Shown here piece after piece: positions 1-7,571 of a stretch of 64,000 nucleotides of DNA. Positions within the stretch are counted from its first letter, which is position 1; each line of letters starts with the position of its first letter. A program made the position numbers and the translations under genes. This stretch comes from Paractinoplanes bogorensis (GTDB lineage Bacteria > Actinomycetota > Actinomycetes > Mycobacteriales > Micromonosporaceae): the NCBI RefSeq assembly GCF_018829635.1, contig NZ_JAHKKG010000007.1:62001-126000 (forward strand), given 5' to 3'. A model generated the notes under the pieces. That model saw nothing but the letters and a program-made list of their open reading frames with translations, had not been told where the DNA came from and made no database searches.

Positions 1-1
1 G

Positions 2-508
2 CTGGTGACGGCGGGGACGGTGTGGCAGGCGAGTTACGCGAGTTTCGCCGACGGCATCACCAGCCCGGGCAACAGTTGGGAGACCGGGGCGGTGACGCTG
101 ACCGACAGTGCCGGCGGAAGCGCGTTGTTCGCGGGCTACGGAACCGGTCTGGCGCCCGGCCCGCAGCCTTCGCGGTGCATCGAGGTGACCTACGGCGGTG
201 ATGTGGCCGCCGACGTCCGGCTCTATCTGGCCGGGCTGGACAACTACGGCGGGCGGCTCGACACGTTGGTGACGATGCGGATCGAGCTCGGTTCCGGCTC
301 GTCGTGCGCGGCGCCGGGCACATGGACGACGCTCTCGGACACCACCCTGCGGGCCACGCCGAGCACCTGGGCGGCCGGACCGGGCGGGTGGACCGTGTCG
401 GGTCGCGAGACCCACCCGTACCGCTTCACGCCCACGATCGCCGGCGACAACGCGGCCCAGGGTTCCCGGGTGTCGGCCGACTTCGTCTGGGAGGCGCGCA
501 GCCGGTAG
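2..508 (+). CDS. SipW/TasA-like secreted protein, 5' end cut off
   Basis: The frame is already open at the first base of the window, so the true start and most of the signal peptide lie upstream. The visible part begins with a likely signal-peptide end (VWQASYASF) followed by a region that resembles the mature N terminus of TasA/camelysin-type proteins (ITSPGNSW, then VTLTDSAGG). The rest is a beta-rich domain of about 140 residues with two cysteines (CIEV and SSCAA), probably disulfide-bonded outside the cell. The next gene has the same kind of N terminus 40 bases further on, so the two are probably secreted together. A dedicated SipW-type signal peptidase could sit upstream. The family call is from pattern memory; the enzymatic role, if any, is unknown. 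Confidence 0.6.
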   Translation: MVTAGTVWQASYASFADGITSPGNSWETGAVTLTDSAGGSALFAGYGTGLAPGPQPSRCIEVTYGGDVAADVRLYLAGLDNYGGRLDTLVTMRIELGSGSSCAAPGTWTTLSDTTLRATPSTWAAGPGGWTVSGRETHPYRFTPTIAGDNAAQGSRVSADFVWEARSR

Positions 509-548
509 GCCCGCTCAGTTTCCGTCCGGTTGCGCCGAACCGGTAACT

Positions 549-2849
549 ATGCGGCGCAAGCGATGGGGAACCGCCCTTGTGGTGGCGCTCGCCGGGCTGA
601 TGGGCGTGCTGTTCCTGCTGCCGCCGTCGTCGGCCACCTTCACCTCGCAGGTGAACACCCCGGCGACGATCGCCGCCTCGGCCAGTTTTCCCGGTCAGCC
701 CAAGCTGATCAGCGACAAGGGCCCGGTCTTCTACCACCGCATGGAGGAGGCCCCGGCGGCCACGACCGGGTCGGTCGCGGCCGACACGATGAGCTCGAGC
801 GCGGGCGTCTACGGACCGGTCACCAACTCGTCGTCGCTGTGGTGGCGCTTCGACGAGACCGCGACGACGGCCCCGTTCAGCGACGTCTCCGGCTCGGCCG
901 ACACCGCCTCGATCAACGGCACCGCGACCGCGGGCGGCGCCGGGCCGATGGGCGGATCGGTCCAGCTGGGCAGCGGCAGCTCGCTGTCGTCGGCCCTGTC
1001 CCCGTTCCGGGCCGGTTACAGCTTCACGATGTCGGTCTGGGTGAACATCGGGTCGGTGGTGCCCTCCGGGAGCACCCGCTTCGGGGTGCTGAGCATGACC
1101 GGGAACTCGGCCGGCACCCCGAACGGATCCGGCACGTACGCCCGCAGCGACGCCATGATCATCGCGGACGCGCCGGCCAACTGCCCGGTGACGTCCAGCC
1201 CGTGCTGGGCGTTCGGGATGGCCGGCAACCCGCAGAACGCCGCGGTCGCCTTCGACTACACGCGCAGCACGACCGCGGTGGTGGCCAACACCTGGGTCAA
1301 CCTCACCGCGGTGTACGACACGTCGACCTCGCTCATGTCGCTCTATGTCAACGGGGTGCTGGAGGGCACCCCCAAGGCGCACACGGTTCCCACCGGTGCC
1401 GCCACCAACAGCGGGCTGGACGTCGGGCGTTTCCGGGACACCACTTGGCAGGGCACGACCGGCGGCACGACGCTGATCGGCGAGACGCGGACCTGGCGAC
1501 GGGCGGTCACGGCGGCCGACATCACCCAGCTCGTGGTGCGGCCCAACGTCCGCTACGGGTTCACCGAGGCCGCCGGCACCAGCACGACCTATACGAGCGC
1601 GGCCAACAGCACCGGCGCTCCGGGCGCGGTCAGCCGGTCGTCCGCGCTCACCACGCAGTCCGGCGCGAGTCTGGTCGCGGGCCGGGAGGGAAGCGCCTTC
1701 TGGGCCGGCACCAACCTCGGCTACATCATGGGCCCGAACACCCAGCTCAACACGGCCAGCAGCTTCACCGTCTCGGCCTGGGTGAAACTGACCGACACCA
1801 CGGTCGACAAGACCTTCTTCTCGGCCAACTACGGGGCCGGCACGGTCGTCAGCCTCGGTTATGTGCAGAGCACCAACCGGTGGACGATGGGCGTCCTGAG
1901 CGGGCTGACCACCTATCCGATCAACAGCGACGTCACCACTCCGGTGGTGACCAACCAGTGGGTGCACCTGGTCGGCGTCCACGACGACTTCAACAACCTG
2001 CTCCGGCTCTACGTCGACGGGGTTCCCCAGGCGACGGTGCCCTTCGCCCTGACTCCCGCCACCGCCAACGGCCCCACGGTCGTCGGGGCCAAGCAGCAGC
2101 TGGGGATCGTCACCGACACCTGGTCGGGATACGTCGACGACCTGCGCCTCTACAGCGGTTACCCGCTCAACTCGGCGGCCACGACCACCACCACCATGCA
2201 GAGCTTCGTCAACCAGCTCAACCCCGCCCTCTCGGCCGAGACGCCGGGCGGGTTGCTGGGCACCAAGAGCGGTCATGCCGGCTCGACCGCGGTGGCCTTC
2301 GGCGGCACCGGCAACGGCTACAACGGCAAATACGCCGTGGCCGCCGCCACGACCGTGTTCTCGGTCGAGTGCCTGGTGCGGGTGGCGGCCGGTCAGAGCG
2401 GGATCATCGCCGGACTCACCAGCTCGGCCACCAGCCTGGGCAACACCACCGGTGACCGCTACCTCTACGTCGATTCGGCGGGCAAGGTGCGCTTCGGGGT
2501 GCTCGTCGCCGGCAGCCCGGTCACCGTGGTGAGCGCGGCCAGCGTCGACGACGGCGCCTGGCACCACATCACGGCGAGCGTCGGCCCGATCCTCAACGCC
2601 GGCACCACCCTGGCCACCGGCGGGCTCAAGCTCTCCCTGGACGGCACCATGGTCTCGAACTCCGCGGTGACCGCGGCCGTCGCCTCGACCGGCTACTGGC
2701 GCTGGGGTGGCGCGCCCATGCTGCCGGCGGCCAACTGGCCGTCGTCGCCGAACAACCTGTACCTGACCGGCACGCTCGACGAGTTCGCCGTCTACGACAA
2801 GCAGCTGAGCGACCAGGACGACCTCGCGCGCATCTACGGCAACTACTGA
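549..2849 (+). CDS. secreted LamG/concanavalin-like multi-domain surface protein
   Basis: This 766-residue protein starts with RRKR, a hydrophobic stretch at about residues 8-27, and then SSATFTSQVNTP, a SipW/TasA-style signal and mature end. Three LamG-like (concanavalin A-fold) modules follow, at about residues 92-325, 335-535 and 560-760. Each has the typical pattern of a W-V segment, a LYVNG or LYVDG hairpin, and a late W-x-G-x-VDD/LDEF strand. Such modules bind carbohydrate or protein ligands on cell surfaces; no catalytic motif is visible. The gene follows the previous secreted protein by 40 bases. Compositional bias toward Thr, Ser, Ala and Gly fits an extracellular protein. The ligand cannot be deduced. 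Confidence 0.75.
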   Translation: MRRKRWGTALVVALAGLMGVLFLLPPSSATFTSQVNTPATIAASASFPGQPKLISDKGPVFYHRMEEAPAATTGSVAADTMSSSAGVYGPVTNSSSLWWRFDETATTAPFSDVSGSADTASINGTATAGGAGPMGGSVQLGSGSSLSSALSPFRAGYSFTMSVWVNIGSVVPSGSTRFGVLSMTGNSAGTPNGSGTYARSDAMIIADAPANCPVTSSPCWAFGMAGNPQNAAVAFDYTRSTTAVVANTWVNLTAVYDTSTSLMSLYVNGVLEGTPKAHTVPTGAATNSGLDVGRFRDTTWQGTTGGTTLIGETRTWRRAVTAADITQLVVRPNVRYGFTEAAGTSTTYTSAANSTGAPGAVSRSSALTTQSGASLVAGREGSAFWAGTNLGYIMGPNTQLNTASSFTVSAWVKLTDTTVDKTFFSANYGAGTVVSLGYVQSTNRWTMGVLSGLTTYPINSDVTTPVVTNQWVHLVGVHDDFNNLLRLYVDGVPQATVPFALTPATANGPTVVGAKQQLGIVTDTWSGYVDDLRLYSGYPLNSAATTTTTMQSFVNQLNPALSAETPGGLLGTKSGHAGSTAVAFGGTGNGYNGKYAVAAATTVFSVECLVRVAAGQSGIIAGLTSSATSLGNTTGDRYLYVDSAGKVRFGVLVAGSPVTVVSAASVDDGAWHHITASVGPILNAGTTLATGGLKLSLDGTMVSNSAVTAAVASTGYWRWGGAPMLPAANWPSSPNNLYLTGTLDEFAVYDKQLSDQDDLARIYGNY

Positions 2850-2856
2850 GTCTTTT

Positions 2857-3804
2857 TTAGGGGATGAGCACCAGCTTGCCGTGGCCGATCTTGTGGGCTT
2901 TGGCCGCCTCGTCGAGTGGAAGCATCACGTCGACAATCACCCGCAGGGCTCCTGATCCGGCGCTCTCGACCAGCTGCGCCCGGGCGGCGGCGCGGATCTC
3001 GGTGCCGGCGTCCTGCCCCGGTCCGTAGCCGAGCAGCTTGATGCCGGCCGTGGCCCGGCGCGGCGACCCGGTGATCGAGGCGATCCGGGCGCGGTCGGCC
3101 ACCAGCTCGAGCGAGACGTCGAGCGCCTCGTCGGTGCCGGCCAGGTCGATCGCGGCGTCGATGCCGTCCGGGGCGGCGGCGCGCACCCGATCGGCCAGCC
3201 CGGGGCCATATTCGATCGGAACAGCACCCATTTCCCGTACGAGGGAATGGTTGCGCTCCGCCGCGGTGGCGATCACTTTCGCTCCCGCCGCGACGGCCAG
3301 TTGCACGGCCATCAGGCCCACCCCGCCCGACCCGCCGTGGATCAGAACCGTGTCACCGCGTCCCACCCCGGCCGCGTGCAGGGCGTGGACCGCGGTGGTG
3401 CCGGTCAGCATCAGCGAGCCGGCCTCGGCCCAGCCCAGCCCGCTCGGCTTGGCCAGGATCGACGTGGCCGGCGCGGTCACGTAGTCGGCGTAGGCGGCCG
3501 TCACCGGATAGACGATGACCTCGTCACCGACCCGTACGCCGGTCACGCCCGCCCCGACCTCGGTGACCACGCCCGCGCACTCCAGGCCGATCGAGGGCAT
3601 CGAGGCGGCGACCCCGGCCGCGTCCTTGTGGCTGTCGTCCACCTTGTGGAAGGCGCCGCTGTAGATCTTCCAGTCGATCGGGTTGACGCCCGCGGCGCGC
3701 ACCCGGACGACGACCCCGTCCGCGGCGGCGTGGGGCATGGGCTGGTCGAACACGGCGAGCACATCGGGGCTGCCATAGCTGGTCGGACGCACGATTCGAG
3801 GCAT
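2857..3804 (-). CDS. NADP-dependent quinone oxidoreductase-like protein (MDR family)
   Basis: A zinc-free medium-chain dehydrogenase/reductase of about 315 residues from the chosen ATG at 3804; an in-frame start at 3846 would add 14 unlikely residues. The N-terminal GroES-like part contains VRAAGVNPIDWK and GLECAGVV. The Rossmann part carries the dinucleotide motif GGSGGVGLMAVQ. The catalytic-zinc ligands of alcohol dehydrogenases are absent, as in quinone oxidoreductases. The expected reaction is NADPH-dependent reduction of a quinone or enone. It is divergent from a LysR regulator, which probably controls it through the 86-base gap. It ends 7 bases from the convergent LamG gene. Confidence 0.85.
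   Translation of the reverse strand: MPRIVRPTSYGSPDVLAVFDQPMPHAAADGVVVRVRAAGVNPIDWKIYSGAFHKVDDSHKDAAGVAASMPSIGLECAGVVTEVGAGVTGVRVGDEVIVYPVTAAYADYVTAPATSILAKPSGLGWAEAGSLMLTGTTAVHALHAAGVGRGDTVLIHGGSGGVGLMAVQLAVAAGAKVIATAAERNHSLVREMGAVPIEYGPGLADRVRAAAPDGIDAAIDLAGTDEALDVSLELVADRARIASITGSPRRATAGIKLLGYGPGQDAGTEIRAAARAQLVESAGSGALRVIVDVMLPLDEAAKAHKIGHGKLVLIP
3231..3241 (-). repeat. 11-bp motif CGTACGGGAAA, copy 1
   Basis: Lies inside the MDR gene; the coding strand carries the CGTACGGGAAA orientation and encodes V-R-E-M. Confidence 0.6.
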
Positions 3805-3838
3805 GAGCCCAGTATCGGGTCGCCCCTGGCATGATGCC

Positions 3839-3879
3839 CAGTGCATTGTTGGTACGGACTACCTGCATCAAACGCACTG
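3839..3879. promoter_or_regulatory. candidate LysR binding region
   Basis: The gap between the divergent oxidoreductase and LysR genes holds two nearly concentric inverted repeats: CAGTGC (3839-3844) with GCACTG (3874-3879), and GGTA (3851-3854) with TACC (3860-3863). Paired dyads between divergent genes are typical of LysR sites. The assignment is inferred from position and symmetry only. Confidence 0.4.
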
Positions 3880-3890
3880 ATGGAGTCGGT

Positions 3891-4814
3891 ATGCCTTCGG
3901 ATCTCAACCTGCTGCGCGTGTTCGACGCGCTGATGGACACGGGCAGCGTCGCCGAGGCCGCCGTACGCCTGAATCTGTCCGCCCCCGCGACCAGCCGCGC
4001 GCTGGCCCGGCTCCGCCGCATGATGAACGACCCGATCCTCGTCCGGGCCGGCCGCGGACTCGTCCCCACGCCGTTCGCCCGGCAGTCCGCGGGCACGGTC
4101 AAGGCGCTGCTCGAAGCGGCCGACGGTCTGCGGGCCGACCCCACCGGCGGCGACCCGGCCACCTGGCAGCGGACCTTCGCCATCCGCCTGAACGACGCGC
4201 TCACCCCCGTGCTGGCGCCCCGTCTGACCCGGCGCATTGCCGATGAGGCTTCCGGCGTACGCCTCCAGTTCGTGCACCAGGACTCCAAGGAACCCGAACC
4301 ACTCCGCGACGGCACGATCGTCCTCGACATCGGGGCGGCCGGCCCGCCACCGCCCGACATCCACGTCTCGACGCTGTTCACCGCCCGCTTCGTCGCCGTG
4401 GTCGCGGCCGACTCCGACCTGGGCCGCGCCCCGGCCCTGACCGTCGACGACCTGTGCCGCCACCCGCACATCTCAGCCTCGCGGCGCGGCCTGGCCCGGG
4501 GCCCGCTCGACGACGCCCTGGCCCACATCGGACGCTCCCGCCACGTCGCCGCCGTCGTTCCGTCCTATGCCATGGGCGCGTTGATGGCCCTCGAAGACGA
4601 ACTCATCTGCCTGGTACCCCAGGTGACGGCGGCCCACCTGATCGACCGGGGCGTTCCCCTGCGAGCCCACGAGGTCCCTTTCGACCTGCCCACCACGGAT
4701 GTCGAGCTGCGCTGGCACCGCCGCGTCCACCACGACCCGGCCTCGCTGTGGTTACGCACCCACGTGCTCGACGTCCTCATCCCGCTGGTCGGCGTGTTTG
4801 ACGCCGATCAATAG
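3891..4814 (+). CDS. LysR-family transcriptional regulator
   Basis: A protein of about 307 residues starting at MPSDLNLLRVFDAL, the standard LysR N terminus; an earlier in-frame ATG at 3831 would place 20 unrelated residues in front and overlap the regulatory gap. The winged helix-turn-helix is at about residues 4-62 (SVAEAAVRLNLSAPATSRALARLR). The C-terminal half is a periplasmic-binding-like effector domain. It is divergently transcribed from the MDR oxidoreductase and most likely regulates it and itself. The inducer is unknown. A small membrane protein begins 4 bases after the stop and may be co-transcribed. Confidence 0.9.
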   Translation: MPSDLNLLRVFDALMDTGSVAEAAVRLNLSAPATSRALARLRRMMNDPILVRAGRGLVPTPFARQSAGTVKALLEAADGLRADPTGGDPATWQRTFAIRLNDALTPVLAPRLTRRIADEASGVRLQFVHQDSKEPEPLRDGTIVLDIGAAGPPPPDIHVSTLFTARFVAVVAADSDLGRAPALTVDDLCRHPHISASRRGLARGPLDDALAHIGRSRHVAAVVPSYAMGALMALEDELICLVPQVTAAHLIDRGVPLRAHEVPFDLPTTDVELRWHRRVHHDPASLWLRTHVLDVLIPLVGVFDADQ

Positions 4815-4817
4815 GTT

Positions 4818-5168
4818 GTGGCGGTGAAACGGACCTTGGTGCTCTCGGTGCGCTGGCTCCTCCTGACCGCGCACGCCGCGGCGCTGGCACCTGCTCTCTG
4901 GGTGTGGGTCACCGAGGCGTCGGCGGCCTTCCACACCGGCCCCGACCTGAACATCAGCGCCGCGGTCTACGCGCTCTACCTCGGGTTTCTCGGTCTGCCG
5001 TGGACGCTGCCGTTCGTCGCGTTCGACATCGGCCGGCTGCCGGACCCGCTCCAGGACGTTGTGGTGGTCGGCTTCGCCGTGCTCAACTTCGCCCTGCACG
5101 CCACCCTGGTGGTGCGCCGGACGGCCCGGCCGCGTCCAGCAGCGGAGAGTGTCCGCCATGACGGATGA
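4818..5168 (+). CDS. small membrane protein, function unknown
   Basis: A 116-residue protein with a GTG start 4 bases downstream of the LysR gene; a second GTG at 4824 is an alternative start. Three hydrophobic segments are visible, at about residues 8-32, 45-70 and 80-97, so it is probably a three-helix inner-membrane protein with a basic C terminus (VVRRTARPRP). It resembles small uncharacterised actinobacterial membrane proteins; I do not recognise a function. The tight spacing suggests co-transcription with the regulator. Confidence 0.55.
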   Translation: MAVKRTLVLSVRWLLLTAHAAALAPALWVWVTEASAAFHTGPDLNISAAVYALYLGFLGLPWTLPFVAFDIGRLPDPLQDVVVVGFAVLNFALHATLVVRRTARPRPAAESVRHDG

Positions 5169-5256
5169 GCCGATGACGGTGGAGATCCGCGAAGCCCGTC
5201 CGGAGCTAGCGCGGCGTACCGGATCCGGAACGCACGAGCTGGCATCGTGGGCCTGA
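5158..5256 (+). pseudogene. possible remnant of an acetyltransferase N terminus
   Basis: A 32-codon frame starts at the ATG at 5158, overlapping the end of the membrane-protein gene. It reads MTVEIREARPE, which resembles the opening strand of GNAT acetyltransferases, and then stops. Nothing recognisable follows before the next gene. It could be a decayed gene, a short uncharacterised peptide, or chance. Confidence 0.2.
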
Positions 5257-5307
5257 CCCTGGAGAGCGGTGCCGCCCACGTAGTGGTGCGCGGCGGTGGA
5301 GGCCATG

Positions 5308-5973
5308 ATGACCGCACCGTTCGGCGACGGTTCGCCGCACGTGATTGTCCGGGCCGTGGCGGTGTCCGGTTCGGCCGACATCGACGCCGCTGCTCTCGGC
5401 GAGAATCCAGAGCCCCGCATCCTGCTCGGCACGACACGGCCGACGGCCGCGTTCAGCCGCCGCGACACGCACCTGCCGGGCTACGAGCGGGCCCTGGTCG
5501 TCTGCCGTGAGCACGGCTTCGAACCGGTGATCCGGCCGGTCGGCGGGCGGCTCGCGGCCTACGACGAGGGCTCGCTGGTCGTGCACTGGACGGCCCCGCA
5601 CCGCACGGCCCAAGACTTCATCACCGCGCGGTTCGAGTTGTTCGCGGCGACGCTGGCGGCCGCGCTCACGAAGCTCGGCGTGCCCGACGTCCGCGTCGGC
5701 TCGGTGCCGGGCGAATACTGCGAAGGCGAGTGGAGCGTCAACACCGGCGGGACGGCCAAGCTGGCCGGCACCGGTCAGCGGATGAACCGGCACGGCTTCC
5801 TGTTCTCGGCCGTCGTCACCGTGACCGCCCCGGAACGGATCCGGGCCGTGCTGACCGACGCCTACGCGGTGCTCGACCTCGAGTTCGAGCCGCGCTCGGT
5901 GGGGGCGGTCGCCGACTACGCCCCCGGCGTCACCGTCGAAGACGTGATCGACGAACTCCGGGCCGTCTTCTAG
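5308..5973 (+). CDS. lipoate-protein ligase A family protein
   Basis: A 221-residue protein of the biotin/lipoate ligase (BPL/LplA) fold. The ATG at 5308 was chosen because GGAGG lies 5 bases upstream; ATG 5305 and GTG 5296 are also in frame. Recognisable elements are the nucleotide-loop-like PVGGRLAAYDEGS and the block GGTAKLAGTGQR, which has the conserved lysine of lipoyl-AMP-forming enzymes. The expected role is attachment or transfer of lipoate (or octanoate) to 2-oxoacid dehydrogenase or GcvH lipoyl domains. No lipoylated partner is nearby. It ends directly against the convergent beta-lactamase-fold gene. Substrate specificity cannot be told from the sequence. Confidence 0.75.
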   Translation: MTAPFGDGSPHVIVRAVAVSGSADIDAAALGENPEPRILLGTTRPTAAFSRRDTHLPGYERALVVCREHGFEPVIRPVGGRLAAYDEGSLVVHWTAPHRTAQDFITARFELFAATLAAALTKLGVPDVRVGSVPGEYCEGEWSVNTGGTAKLAGTGQRMNRHGFLFSAVVTVTAPERIRAVLTDAYAVLDLEFEPRSVGAVADYAPGVTVEDVIDELRAVF

Positions 5974-7242
5974 TCAGAGATATCTGGCCAGGGTGGTGGC
6001 GATCTCGGCCCGCATCGGGTCGGGGTCGGCCCAGCTCCAGTTGGGGTGGGCGCGGTTCGTCATCAGCGACACCACCACCTTGCGTGACGGGTCGACCAGC
6101 AGTGAGGTGCCGGTGAATCCGGTGTGGCCGAACGTCGTGGCCGACGACAGGGTGCCCATGAACCAGGGCTGGCGCAGCGTCACCCCGAGGCCGTGGTCGG
6201 ACGGGCGGCCGGGGCGTTCCGGGTCGACCGCGGGCAGCCCGGCGTTGTGGTTCTTCACCATGTCGGCGACGATCTCGGCCGAGAGCAGGCGCTTGCCGCC
6301 GTAGGTGCCGCCGGCCAGCAGCATCTGGCCGGTCAACGCGACGTCGCGGGCGGTGCCGAACATGCCGGCGCTGCCGATCACGCCGCCCATCTGCCAGGCG
6401 ATGTCGTCGTGCACGTGGCCGCGCAGCAGGCCTCGCGACGTGCGGGCGTCGGTGGCGGCCAGGCGGGTCGCGATCTCGGTCGCGGTGAGCCACTTGCGCG
6501 GGTTGAAGCCCATGTAACGCAGGCCCAGCGGTGCGGTCACGTTGGTCTTGATCGCGGCGTCCAGGGTGAGGCCGGTGACCTTCTCGACGATCTGGGCGGC
6601 CACCATCAGGCCGACGCTCGAATAGCGGAACGCCCGGGCCCCGCTGACCAGGGGAGTGGCCAGCACCTTGGCCCGTTGCGCCGCCGCCGACAAACCTTTC
6701 ACGCCGGTGGCGCCGACCGGCAGGCCGCTGGTGTGGGTCAGCAGCATCCGTACGGTCACCTTGTCCTTGCCCGTGCCGGTGAACCCGGGCAGGTAGCGGA
6801 CGACCGGCGCGTCCAGGTCGACCTTGCCCCGGTCGACCTGCTGCAGCAACGCGATCGACGTGTAGACCTTGGTCAGCGAGGCCAGGTCGAAGATGGAGTC
6901 CGTACGCATGGCGACCCGCTTCGAGGCGGCCAGCTCGACCGGCCCGGCGTTGTAGCGTAGGGCGTGCCCGACGGCGATGTTCACCGTGGTCGCGTTGTTG
7001 ACCATCACGACCAGGGCGGCCCCGGCGTACGTCGGGTGCTTGGGGTTGGCCGTCGTCGGCTTGAGGTATTTGGTCAGCACCGCCTGCAGCGGGGCGACAT
7101 AGGTAGCGGCCGCCGCCGCTACGCCGCCCGCCCCGCCGGATGAAACGCCGTCGACCCAGGCACGAGAGCCGGGCGAGGAGCAGCCGGCCGCGGTGGCGGA
7201 CAGGGCGACGGCTCCCAAGAGGTGGCGACGAGTCAACGGCAT
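5974..7242 (-). CDS. serine beta-lactamase-fold (class C/PBP-like) lipoprotein
   Basis: About 422 residues from the ATG at 7242, the start that gives a clean export signal (twin Arg, hydrophobic core, lipobox-like TAAGC with Cys21). The catalytic triad of penicillin-binding-like serine hydrolases is present: S122-L-T-K125 in the ASLTKV block, Y207-S-S209, and a late HTG in place of KTG. Relatives include D-aminopeptidases, esterases and class C beta-lactamases, so the substrate may be a peptide or ester rather than an antibiotic. The HTLTHTSGLP-like block (about residues 167-175) fits this clan. It is transcribed alone, away from the polyol operon. Confidence 0.85.
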   Translation of the reverse strand: MPLTRRHLLGAVALSATAAGCSSPGSRAWVDGVSSGGAGGVAAAAATYVAPLQAVLTKYLKPTTANPKHPTYAGAALVVMVNNATTVNIAVGHALRYNAGPVELAASKRVAMRTDSIFDLASLTKVYTSIALLQQVDRGKVDLDAPVVRYLPGFTGTGKDKVTVRMLLTHTSGLPVGATGVKGLSAAAQRAKVLATPLVSGARAFRYSSVGLMVAAQIVEKVTGLTLDAAIKTNVTAPLGLRYMGFNPRKWLTATEIATRLAATDARTSRGLLRGHVHDDIAWQMGGVIGSAGMFGTARDVALTGQMLLAGGTYGGKRLLSAEIVADMVKNHNAGLPAVDPERPGRPSDHGLGVTLRQPWFMGTLSSATTFGHTGFTGTSLLVDPSRKVVVSLMTNRAHPNWSWADPDPMRAEIATTLARYL

Positions 7243-7394
7243 GGGCGCGATCATCTCAGGGGCCGCCGCGTCCCGGCAATCGCGGGCGTTGTCCAGCCTT
7301 TTCGAAACTCCCATGGTCTGAGCTGCGGCCATGGTTATCGTCGCCTCACCTTGATCGCGCCGGGTGGGTCAGCGGACCCCGGCGCCATATCTCT

Positions 7395-7409
7395 GTGTGA
7401 TTTTCACAC
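7395..7409. promoter_or_regulatory. inverted repeat, candidate operator of the polyol operon
   Basis: A perfect palindrome, GTGTGA-TTT-TCACAC, lies 72 bases before the -35 box. The right arm with its flank (TCACACGGC, 7404-7412) recurs at 7516-7524. The 3-base spacer separates it from the E. coli CRP consensus, which has six. The DeoR-family protein encoded at the end of the operon is the obvious candidate ligand; this is inference. Confidence 0.5.
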
Positions 7410-7480
7410 GGCCCCGCCGGCCCCGGTGAACCCCGGAAACCCGCGCCTGGACGACGTTTTGTTTCCCCGTGGACACACTC

Positions 7481-7510
7481 TTGACATCGTTCGGCGGCCG
7501 TGAATATGGT
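7481..7510 (+). promoter_or_regulatory. sigma70-type promoter of the polyol operon
   Basis: A consensus -35 TTGACA (7481-7486) is followed after 18 bases by TATGGT (7505-7510). The ATG of the dehydrogenase lies 62 bases beyond the -10. The near-perfect -35 suggests a strong promoter that needs repression. Confidence 0.6.
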
Positions 7511-7515
7511 GCTTC

Positions 7516-7524
7516 TCACACGGC
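7516..7524 (+). promoter_or_regulatory. repeated operator half-site near the transcription start
   Basis: TCACACGGC repeats exactly the right arm and flank of the palindrome at 7395-7412. It sits 6 bases past the -10 box, where a bound repressor would block RNA polymerase. Looping between the two sites is possible. Confidence 0.35.
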
Positions 7525-7571
7525 AAGAGCTAGATCTATCACAGAGATAACGTGAGGGAGTGGCATCGGAG

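Larger units (their letters stand above)
7243..7559. other. intergenic control region upstream of the polyol operon
   Basis: No convincing gene lies here. The left third is upstream DNA of the beta-lactamase-fold gene, with no clear promoter seen. The right part holds an inverted repeat, a sigma70-type promoter and a repeated half-site, listed separately, all pointing at the operon that starts at about 7572. Confidence 0.6.

Noticed and set aside
426..2567. Long minus-strand open frame of 713 codons
   Set aside because: It lies opposite the LamG-like gene, is extremely rich in Arg, Gly and Val as expected for a frame shadow in GC-rich DNA, and matches nothing.
7395..7409. CRP-type binding site
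   Set aside because: The arms are TGTGA/TCACA but the spacer is 3 bases, not 6.
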